Below the pieces are notes generated by a model. It was not told where the DNA came from. It saw only the letters and a program-made list of their open reading frames with translations, and ran no database searches. From assembly GCA_025455765.1 (NCBI GenBank), contig JALOLX010000131.1:1-5975 (forward strand): a stretch of 5,975 nucleotides of DNA, written 5' to 3'. Made by a program: the position numbers and the translations under genes. This DNA comes from Flavobacteriales bacterium (GTDB taxonomy: Bacteria > Bacteroidota > Bacteroidia > Flavobacteriales_F > PHOS-HE28). Below, piece by piece: positions 1-5,780 of this stretch. The stretch's first letter is position 1. Every line of letters begins with the position of its first letter.

Positions 1-329
1 GCCGGGAAGATCGCAGTGGCATTGGAAACGATGGGGCCGCTGCCTACCACGGACCAGGTTGGCGTGGCAATGGATGGCGCGCCGCTCAAGGAACTGGTCG
101 ATGCCCACAGCGTGAACGTTCCACCATTGCTCGTTGCCTGGAACCCGCAGCTCAGGCTGGTCAGTTGGACCGCCGTGGGGTTGGTGTTCTGTACAGCGAA
201 GGTGATGGACGTCTGTGTGGCACCAGGTGCGTAGGTCGTGGTGATCGTCTGTGCCGCGCTATGGAGCGCAGGCAACAAAAGCAAGGCCACAAGCAATGCT
301 TGCCAAAGCGTTCGTGTCGATCTGTTCAT
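1..329 (-). CDS. Secreted protein, N-terminal part (runs off left edge)
   Basis: The minus strand is open for 109 codons from an ATG at 329-327 to the window edge, so the C-terminus is missing. The first residues form a textbook signal peptide: a basic start (MNRSTR), a hydrophobic core (ALLVALLLLPAL) and a likely signal peptidase I site in HSAAQT around residues 24-27. The mature part is rich in Thr and Ser and looks like beta-sheet, with phrases such as FAVQNTNPTAVQLTSL, FTLWASTSSLSGAPS and TPTWSVVGSG. From memory these resemble beta-rich modules in large Bacteroidota surface proteins exported by the type IX secretion system, but the C-terminal sorting domain that would show this lies outside. 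An in-frame ATG at 335-333 is an alternative start that adds only two residues. There is no Shine-Dalgarno sequence. The gene is divergent from nhaC. Its function is unknown. Confidence 0.72.
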   Translation of the reverse strand, partial: MNRSTRTLWQALLVALLLLPALHSAAQTITTTYAPGATQTSITFAVQNTNPTAVQLTSLSCGFQATSNGGTFTLWASTSSLSGAPSIATPTWSVVGSGPIVSNATAIFP

Positions 330-451
330 GTGCATGGTTTTGGGGTGTATCGAAGCATGATGCATACTGAGCCGTGCGTGAGTGGTGAGCGCTGCGTGGT
401 GTTGACGACGGTGGGTTTGGTTTGAGTAACGGTCGCTTGGGAGAAGGAGCG

Positions 452-468
452 GCGAGCAGTGAGCTCGC
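452..468. repeat. Short perfect inverted repeat (6-bp stem, 5-base loop)
   Basis: GCGAGC at 452-457 pairs with GCTCGC at 463-468 around the loop AGTGA. No T-run follows on either strand, so it does not look like an intrinsic terminator. It lies mid-way in the divergent intergenic region, where an operator would be plausible, but a stem this short can occur by chance in GC-rich DNA. Confidence 0.3.
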
Positions 469-522
469 GTTGCGTTGATCGAATGTATCAGGGTCCGTCT
501 CCTCAAGGCAAGTGTTGATGAC

Positions 523-530
523 TAAATTTT
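523..530 (+). promoter_or_regulatory. Weak candidate -7 element for nhaC
   Basis: TAAATTTT matches five of the six fixed positions of the Bacteroidota -7 motif TAnnTTTG and lies in the only AT-rich patch upstream of nhaC. The nearest upstream TTG (515-517) is far too close to be a -33 element, so support is weak. TTACTTTG at 611-618 is a rival with one mismatch, but it lies only a few bases before the start codon. Confidence 0.15.
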
Positions 531-623
531 TTCTTCAGGCAACCTTTTGGTCATGATCACGTCTTGCGCCCTTCACATCGTGTAGGGGCTAGGTCGGTTC
601 GATGAACCACTTACTTTGGCCCC

Positions 624-2076
624 ATGTCCGATCTGCCAGCCCGCAGGCCTTCGCTCCTCATCGCACTTCTGCCGCTGTTCATGCTTGTGGTCCTTCTGGC
701 GTTGAACGTGGTGGTGTTCGGCGATGCCGGCTTGGATGGCCCCAACCAACTGGCGCTGCTCGGTGCCGCAGCCTTCGCAGCGGTGCTGGGCATGCGCCAA
801 GGCCATACCATCACCGACCTGCTCGAGCATGCCTATGACAGCATCCGCACAGCGATGGGTGCCATTCTCATTCTATTGATGCATTCTCATTCTATTGATG
901 ATCGGCGCTCTGGCCTCCACCTGGCTGATCGCTGGTATCGTGCCGGCCATGATCCACCATGGACTGTTGCTGATCGCACCCAGCTATTTCCTGCTCGCTG
1001 CAGCGTTAGCCAGTGCCATGGTGTCCCTGGCCACGGGCAGTTCGTGGAGCACCGCCGCCACGGTGGGCATCGCGCTGATGGGCATCGGAGCCACCTTGGG
1101 CATCCCTGCAGGCTGGGTGGCCGGTGCCGTGATCAGTGGGGCCTATTTCGGTGACAAGATGAGCCCGCTGAGCGATACCACCAACCTGGCACCCGCGGTG
1201 GCCGGTGCGGAGCTCTTCGGCCACATTCGCTACATGGTGATCACCACAGTACCATCGCTCGTCATTGCCTTGTTGGTGTTCGCGCTGGCCGGCCTTTTCC
1301 TGGATACCAATGGCGACCCGAGCGGGTTGGATGACGTTCATGCTGCGCTGACAGCGCGCTTCAACATCGGCTGGTGGTCCTACCTGGTGCCAGCGGTGGT
1401 GATCCTGCTCATCATTCGCAAGGTGCCAGCCCTTCCCGCCTTGTTCATCGGCACGTTGCTCGGGGCGGTGTTCGCGGTGGTGTTCCAGTCCGCTCTCCTG
1501 CACGAACTGTCGCAGGCTGATACGACCGAAGCGCTGTATCGTACCGTTATCGGTGCAATGGGTGCCGGTGTATCGGTGGTCACCGGTCAGGCCCAGGTCG
1601 ATGAACTGCTCAGCGCCGGTGGTATGGCCGGCATGTTGAAGACGATCTGGCTCATTGTGTGTGCCATGACCTTCGGTGGGATCATGGAGCGCACCGGTTC
1701 TTTGGAACGCATCACGGCATCGCTGACCGGGCTGGTGAAGGGAGACGGTTCACTCGTGGGCACAACAGCGGCCAGCTGCGTGCTCACGAACGTGTCCGCT
1801 TCCGATCAATACCTGAGCATCGTGGTCCCGGGCCGCATGTTCGCACCATTGTTCGCTGCCCGCAAGCTCGACCCTCGCGTACTGAGCCGCACCCTGGAGG
1901 ATGCCGGCACCGTGACCAGTCCGCTCGTTCCATGGAATACCTGTGGAGCCTATATGGCCACTGTCCTGGGTGTGGCCACGGTCGATTACCTGCCCTACGC
2001 GGTGTTCAATCTGGTAAGCCCGGTGATGACCGTGCTGGTGGCCGTGCTCGGATACCGCATCCTGCGCCTGCCTTAG
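624..2076 (+). pseudogene. nhaC: NhaC-family Na+/H+ antiporter, frameshifted by a 19-bp tandem duplication
   Basis: The gene encodes an inner-membrane antiporter expected to exchange Na+ for H+ in pH and sodium homeostasis. It is split into two frames. Codons 1-86 run from the ATG at 624 and end ...AILILLM. The rest continues from 901 in another frame (IGALASTW...) to the stop at 2074-2076. The break coincides with an exact 19-bp duplication at 863-900. Deleting one copy joins the parts into 477 residues, a normal length for the family. Family marks in the joined protein are the conserved GANQ-like segment (GPNQLALL), the IGALASTWLIAGIVP stretch, LATGSSW, and SGAYFGDKMSPLSDTTNLAPA (about residues 165-185). 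Many hydrophobic segments fit a multi-pass protein. As it stands, translation from 624 gives 86 native residues, then foreign sequence ending at 1154. A TTG at 895 or ATG at 898 could restart the downstream frame but would omit the N-terminal membrane segments. Family identity is secure. Whether the gene is truly dead is not. Confidence 0.9.
863..900 (+). repeat. Exact 19-bp tandem duplication inside nhaC
   Basis: The unit CATTCTCATTCTATTGATG occurs at 863-881 and again at 882-900 with no mismatch. The flanking bases differ, so the unit is exactly 19 bp. Each copy itself contains CATTCT twice in a row, which gives a nested, slippage-prone structure. Nineteen is not a multiple of three, so the extra copy shifts the frame of nhaC. 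With a single copy the frame reads through as ...LILLM-IGALAS..., matching the family. Confidence 0.97.
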
Positions 2077-2118
2077 GAGCGATGCAACCTGTTGGCAAAG
2101 GCCTGCGTTGAAGGGCGT

Positions 2119-2856
2119 ATGGACCTACGTCACCTGTCTATTCCCCTGATCCTGTCCGTATCGTTCGTTGTCGCCCAGGAACCGGTGCTGCCCATCTCTG
2201 AAGATGACCATTACGTAATGGGCGATGCAGGTGCAGACCCCGATCCTGAACTGCATGCCTACGACGAGATGAACCCCTTGATGGGTGGTGATTCACTGCG
2301 CCGCTGCAATGGGTCGCCGTGCAATGGTTGGGTGGAGGACCAGTATGCTGATGGAACCTTGAAACATCGGGGCAGTTATGTTCAAGGCCGCTTGCAGATG
2401 TATCGGAACTACCATCCCAACGGTGTGCTGGAGCGTGAGTTCAGGCCTACGGACAATATCCGGGGGACCATGCGCACCTACCACCCCACTGGTACACTGA
2501 GATCCACAGGGAAATACGTGGACGGCCTGGCGGTCTCCTATGAGGATCACTACACGAACGGTCAGCTGCGCTATGCGGAAGAGCGCGATCGCAAAGAGGG
2601 CTTCTTCATTCGCATGGACCTGTTCACCTCCACTGGTCAGCCGGTGAGCCTGTATCAGCTCGTCGATCGCAAGGCCTTGGTGTTCGAGCTGAAGGAGTAT
2701 CACCCTTCCGGTGCGCTGAAAAGCGAAGGCCGATCACAGTACGATCCTACTCGGGGTGAAGCGGTACACGTTGGCGCGTGGAAACACTACGGCGCTGACG
2801 GCACGCTGGTGCGCGAAGAGTCCCACTTGGATGGACGCGTGGTATCCGTGCGCTGA
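2119..2856 (+). CDS. Secreted YwqK/MORN-like repeat protein
   Basis: The product is a 245-residue protein of unknown function. It starts with a signal peptide (MDLRHLSIPLILSVSFVVAQ), with probable cleavage after VVA at residue 19, so it should be periplasmic or exported. After a linker rich in acidic residues, about 75-155 carries short repeats of the type (Y)-x-(D/N/T)-G-x-L followed by a G-x-Y-x-x-G turn: YADGTLKHRGSYVQG, YHPNGVLERE, YHPTGTLRSTGKYVDG and YTNGQLRYAEE. Two more follow, at 194-204 (YHPSGALKSEG) and 224-240 (YGADGTLVREESHLDG). This pattern is that of the YwqK-family, MORN-variant repeats common in Bacteroidota. Annotation pipelines often label such proteins as antitoxins, but nothing here shows a toxin partner and the signal peptide argues against that role. 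A cysteine pair (C63, C67) precedes the repeats. The ATG at 2119 is chosen over an upstream TTG at 2092 because it begins the signal peptide directly. It follows nhaC by 42 bases and may be co-transcribed. Confidence 0.82.
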   Translation: MDLRHLSIPLILSVSFVVAQEPVLPISEDDHYVMGDAGADPDPELHAYDEMNPLMGGDSLRRCNGSPCNGWVEDQYADGTLKHRGSYVQGRLQMYRNYHPNGVLEREFRPTDNIRGTMRTYHPTGTLRSTGKYVDGLAVSYEDHYTNGQLRYAEERDRKEGFFIRMDLFTSTGQPVSLYQLVDRKALVFELKEYHPSGALKSEGRSQYDPTRGEAVHVGAWKHYGADGTLVREESHLDGRVVSVR

Positions 2857-2858
2857 TC

Positions 2859-3497
2859 CTATTTGTAGCGCATCACTTCGACACGCGCGGTACACAAGGC
2901 ATATTCAGGCTCCTGAGCGTTGCTGGCCACCACCAGCGTGCGGCGTTCCACATGCGCGCTTAACAGGTCCGTGTACCACCGCGTTCCTTCGGCATCCAGG
3001 TTGCTCGTGGGTTCATCCAGCAGCAGCAACGGCGTATCGCTCAGCACGGCCAACGCCAGTTTTACGCGCTGTTTCATACCGCTGCTGAAGTGCGCCACCG
3101 GTTTGTCCAAGGCGTGCTCCAGGTAAGCGATGCGCGCCAACGCTTCGGCGCCGATGTCTGCGCGTAGCGGTTTCACACGTTGGTGTAGTTCCACCAGTTC
3201 GCGCAGGCTCAGTTCCTCGTACAAGCCGAGGTAAGGTGCGGCAATGCTGACGTGGCGGTACACCACATCGTCCTCCAGAACGGTGTTGTTCAAGCGATGC
3301 ACCACCTGCCCTTCCGTGGGGATCAGCGCACCAGCGATGAGCTGCAGCAAGGTGCTCTTGCCACTGCCATTGGGGCCGAGCAATACGGTGCGACTGCCCG
3401 GCTCGAAGTGATGGTCCAGTCCGGTGACGACCACTTCACGCCCGAACTGTTTGCGGATGCCGTGAAGCTCGACCTGCATGGGCATGGCGTGGATCAC
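2859..3497 (-). CDS. ABC transporter ATP-binding protein
   Basis: This is a single cytoplasmic nucleotide-binding domain, about 206-212 residues, that would power an ABC transporter. Numbering from the GTG at 3497, it shows Walker A GPNGSGKST (41-49), an ABC signature variant FSSGMKQR (137-144, in place of LSGGQ), Walker B LLLLDE (157-162) and D-loop SNLD (165-168). By hand alignment two usually conserved residues are replaced: the Q-loop glutamine falls on Pro88 (AAPYLGLYEE), and the switch histidine after Walker B is Asn193 (VVASN). It has no membrane segment, and no permease is visible. The GTG start overlaps the lpxA stop by four bases (GTGA), which suggests coupled translation. ATGs at 3485 and 3479 are equally plausible starts, and the last gives a typical beginning, MQVELHGIRKQFG. 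It is the last gene of the lpx run, so a link to envelope transport is possible but unproven. The substrate cannot be told from sequence alone. Confidence 0.9.
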   Translation of the reverse strand: MIHAMPMQVELHGIRKQFGREVVVTGLDHHFEPGSRTVLLGPNGSGKSTLLQLIAGALIPTEGQVVHRLNNTVLEDDVVYRHVSIAAPYLGLYEELSLRELVELHQRVKPLRADIGAEALARIAYLEHALDKPVAHFSSGMKQRVKLALAVLSDTPLLLLDEPTSNLDAEGTRWYTDLLSAHVERRTLVVASNAQEPEYALCTARVEVMRYK

Positions 3498-4276
3498 TCG
3501 GTCAGACCGCGCATGATGCCTTTGGGGCTGTTGCGGATGAAGTCGAGGATCAGGCCGCGCTCAGGGCTGCGGGGCAGGCTCTGTTCCACGTTCTGCACGG
3601 CGCGCTCCACGTTGCTGTTGCGCACGAAGATCTCGCGGTAGATGTCCTCAATGCGGGTGATCTGTTCATCGCTGTAGCCCCGACGACGCAGTCCCACCAC
3701 GTTCACGCCCACATAGCTCAAGGGTTCGCGAGCGGCTTTGACGAAGGGAGGTACGTTCTTGCGCACCAAGCTGGCACCAGCGATGAAGCTGTGCGCACCG
3801 ATGTGGATGAACTGCTGCACCGCGACGTTGCCTTCCAGGATGGCCCAGTCATCAATGGTCACGTGGCCTGCCAGGTTCACGCTGTTGGCGATGACGATGT
3901 TGTTGCCCAGGATGCAGTCGTGCGCCAGGTGTACATAGGCCATCAGCAGGCAGTTGCTGCCCACCGCCGTCTTCATGCGGTCCGCTGTGCCCCGGTTGAT
4001 GGTGACACATTCGCGGATGGTGGTGTTGTCGCCCACTTCGGCGGTGGTGTACTCGCCAGCGAACTTCAGGTCCTGGGGTACCGCACCGATCACCGCTCCG
4101 GGGAAGATGCGACAGTTGCTGCCGATGCGGGCGCCGTTCATCAGCACAGCATTGGGCCCGATCCATGAGCCGTCACCCACCATCACATCGGCATAGATCG
4201 AGGCGAAGGGTTCCACCACCACATTGATGCCCAGCTTGGCATCCGGGTGAACATACGCTAGAGGGGAGATGGTCAT
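3494..4276 (-). CDS. lpxA: UDP-N-acetylglucosamine acyltransferase LpxA
   Basis: LpxA catalyses the first step of lipid A synthesis in the cytoplasm, moving a 3-hydroxyacyl chain from acyl carrier protein to the 3-OH of UDP-GlcNAc. The 260-residue length is normal. The first two thirds form the left-handed beta helix of hexapeptide repeats, visible as IGPNAVLMNGARIGSNC and similar runs. Key residues are present by alignment with E. coli: His119 (catalytic His125), His116 (His122), His138 (His144), Lys71 (Lys76) in QDLKFAGE, and the LRRRG basic patch (197-199). The C-terminal region (about 200-260) is the expected helical domain. Gly167 aligns with E. coli Gly173, the residue that lets the enzyme take long acyl chains, so a long-chain donor is likely. 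E. coli His160 is replaced by Gln154 (AVQQF). The gene starts six bases after the lpxC/fabZ stop and ends overlapping the ATPase gene. There is no Shine-Dalgarno sequence. Confidence 0.97.
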   Translation of the reverse strand: MTISPLAYVHPDAKLGINVVVEPFASIYADVMVGDGSWIGPNAVLMNGARIGSNCRIFPGAVIGAVPQDLKFAGEYTTAEVGDNTTIRECVTINRGTADRMKTAVGSNCLLMAYVHLAHDCILGNNIVIANSVNLAGHVTIDDWAILEGNVAVQQFIHIGAHSFIAGASLVRKNVPPFVKAAREPLSYVGVNVVGLRRRGYSDEQITRIEDIYREIFVRNSNVERAVQNVEQSLPRSPERGLILDFIRNSPKGIMRGLTE

Positions 4277-4282
4277 GGTGGA

Positions 4283-5716
4283 TCAGGCGGTGGCCTTGGC
4301 TGGTGTGGTGTTCTTGTCCTTCACGATCTGTGCCATCATTTCCGCTTCCACGGCCAGCTGCGTGCCCACGTAGCCGCGGCCCTTCATGTGTACCAATCCG
4401 CGGCGGATGGGCGTGAGCAGCTCGAGGTGGAACACGATGGTGTCGCCGGGGATCACTTTGCGGCGGTAGCGGATGCCGTCCGTCTTCAGGAAGTAGGTGG
4501 TGTAGTTCTCTGGATCGGGCACCTGGCTGAGGGCGAAAATGCCGCCCACCTGGGCCATCGCCTCCACTTGCAATACGCCTGGCATCACCGGGTTGCCGGG
4601 GAAGTGTCCGGTGAACTGGGGTTCGTTCATCGTCACGTTCTTCACACCGATGATGGTGTTGGCATCCATATGCATCACCTTGTCCACCAACAGGAACGGA
4701 TAGCGGTGCGGCAGCATCTTCTCGATCTGCTGGATGTCGAACAACGGCGGCTTGTTCAGGTCGATGTGCAGCGCGGGATGGGCTTCCTCTTCGCGGATGC
4801 GTTCCTTGAGGCGCTTGGCGAAGCTGGTATTGCCGAAATGTCCCGGACGTGCTGCGAGGATGTGGCCCTTGATCGGACGGCCCACCAAGGCCAGGTCGCC
4901 CACGATGTCGAGCAGCTTATGGCGTGCCGGCTCGTTGAAGAACTTGAGGTCGGTGGTGTTCAGCACGCCGTTGCGCCGGATCTCCACTTCCTGATAGGGT
5001 CGACCCAACGCTTCTGCCAGCGCCTTCAGATCTTCTTGTGTGGTGCCTTCGCGGTCCTCCATCACGATGGCATTGTCCAGGTCACCACCCTTGATCAGTC
5101 CGGCTTTGGCCAGCTGCTCCAGTTCACGCAGGAACACGAACGTGCGGCACGGTGCGATCTCGTCCTTGAACTCTTCCACCCGGTACATGCTGGCATGCTG
5201 GGTGCCCAGCACCGGGCTGTTGTAGTCCACCATCACGGTCACCCGGAACTCACCACCCGGGGTGGGTACTGCGAGCATCTCGGTGCCACGCTCCTGTGTC
5301 TCGAACCACACCGGTTCCTTCAACACATACCAATTCCGCAGGGCGTCCTGCTCTTCAAGGCCCACCGCTTCAATGGCCTCCACAAAGGGCAGCGCACTGC
5401 CGTTCATGATGGGCACTTCGGGACCGGTGAGCTGCAGCAGGCAATTGTCCACACCCATAGCGTACAGTGCGCTGAGCACGTGCTCAGTGGTGTTCACCAC
5501 CACATCGCCCTTGCCCAGGGTGGTGCCGCGTGCGGTGCTCACCACCAGGTCGGCATCGGCATCAATGATCGGTTGGTCCGGCAGGTCCACACGTTGGAAC
5601 TTGTAGCCGTGCCCCACAGGTGCCGGAGCCATGGTGAGGGTGACCGGAACGCCGCTGTGGAGGCCTACGCCCTGGAGGGTGGCAGCGGTGCGGAGGGTGT
5701 GCTGTTTGTCGCTCAT
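4283..5716 (-). CDS. lpxC/fabZ: Bifunctional LpxC deacetylase / FabZ dehydratase fusion
   Basis: This is one 477-residue protein with two enzymes. Residues 1-310 are LpxC, the zinc deacetylase that commits UDP-3-O-acyl-GlcNAc to lipid A. Zinc ligands His79 (TTEHV), His266 and Asp270 (RHKLLD) are present, as are the catalytic Glu78 and His293 (RPGHFGN). Residues about 322-470 are FabZ, 3-hydroxyacyl-ACP dehydratase, with PHRYPFLLVD (336-345) and the active-site segment GHFPGNPVMPG containing His371, plus Glu385. Both active sites look intact. This fusion is characteristic of Bacteroidota, where it places a lipid A enzyme and a fatty-acid enzyme that compete for the same 3-hydroxyacyl-ACP pool on one chain. 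The start at 5716 is chosen because MSDKQHTLRTAATLQGVGLHSG is the normal LpxC beginning. A frame open to 5809 would add 31 unconserved residues and run into lpxD. The gene lies 64 bases after lpxD and six before lpxA. Confidence 0.97.
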   Translation of the reverse strand: MSDKQHTLRTAATLQGVGLHSGVPVTLTMAPAPVGHGYKFQRVDLPDQPIIDADADLVVSTARGTTLGKGDVVVNTTEHVLSALYAMGVDNCLLQLTGPEVPIMNGSALPFVEAIEAVGLEEQDALRNWYVLKEPVWFETQERGTEMLAVPTPGGEFRVTVMVDYNSPVLGTQHASMYRVEEFKDEIAPCRTFVFLRELEQLAKAGLIKGGDLDNAIVMEDREGTTQEDLKALAEALGRPYQEVEIRRNGVLNTTDLKFFNEPARHKLLDIVGDLALVGRPIKGHILAARPGHFGNTSFAKRLKERIREEEAHPALHIDLNKPPLFDIQQIEKMLPHRYPFLLVDKVMHMDANTIIGVKNVTMNEPQFTGHFPGNPVMPGVLQVEAMAQVGGIFALSQVPDPENYTTYFLKTDGIRYRRKVIPGDTIVFHLELLTPIRRGLVHMKGRGYVGTQLAVEAEMMAQIVKDKNTTPAKATA

Positions 5717-5747
5717 GCCGAGGGGACCGCTGCCCAAGAGGGGGGGC

Positions 5748-5760
5748 GCCGGTGCCCGGC
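5748..5760. repeat. GC-rich hairpin next to a G7 run in the lpxD-lpxC gap
   Basis: GCCGG at 5748-5752 pairs with CCGGC at 5756-5760 around a three-base loop. Seven Gs lie alongside at 5740-5746 (C7 on the transcribed minus strand). No U-tract follows, so it is not a standard terminator. It could shape the lpxC leader or be chance in GC-rich DNA. Confidence 0.3.
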
Positions 5761-5780
5761 GAAGGTAGGAGGAAGCACGA

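Larger units (their letters stand above)
330..623. other. Divergent intergenic region
   Basis: This stretch of about 290 bases lies between the starts of the left-edge secreted gene (minus) and nhaC (plus), so it should hold the promoters of both. I see no convincing gene: the short frames crossing it lack recognisable protein features. It contains an AT-rich patch at 522-534 that contrasts with the GC-rich surroundings, and a small perfect inverted repeat at 452-468. The Bacteroidota sigma-factor -7 consensus TAnnTTTG is matched only imperfectly: TAAATTTT at 523-530 and TTACTTTG at 611-618 each have one mismatch, and neither has a well-spaced upstream TTG. On the minus strand I found no match. 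Confidence 0.6.

Noticed and set aside
16..425. Plus-strand reading frames at 16-234 and 165-425
   Set aside because: They are antisense to the signal-peptide gene on the minus strand and show no domain, signal or plausible composition.
1006..1503. A 165-codon minus-strand frame opposite nhaC
   Set aside because: Its His/Gln/Arg-rich composition is typical of an antisense shadow of a GC-rich membrane protein gene.
2092..2118. TTG start nine codons upstream of the repeat protein
   Set aside because: The extra residues would precede the signal peptide with an unrelated stretch; the ATG at 2119 gives a normal signal peptide.
2119..2856. A toxin-antitoxin module around the YwqK-like gene
   Set aside because: There is no small toxin gene beside it and the protein has an export signal.
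3791..4168. A plus-strand frame of 125 codons opposite lpxA
   Set aside because: It is fully covered by lpxA, whose motifs are unambiguous, and it has no recognisable protein features.
5765..5775. AGGAGG-like Shine-Dalgarno sequence (GTAGGAGGAAG)
   Set aside because: It lies on the plus strand, antisense to the lpx operon, and no plus-strand gene starts after it.
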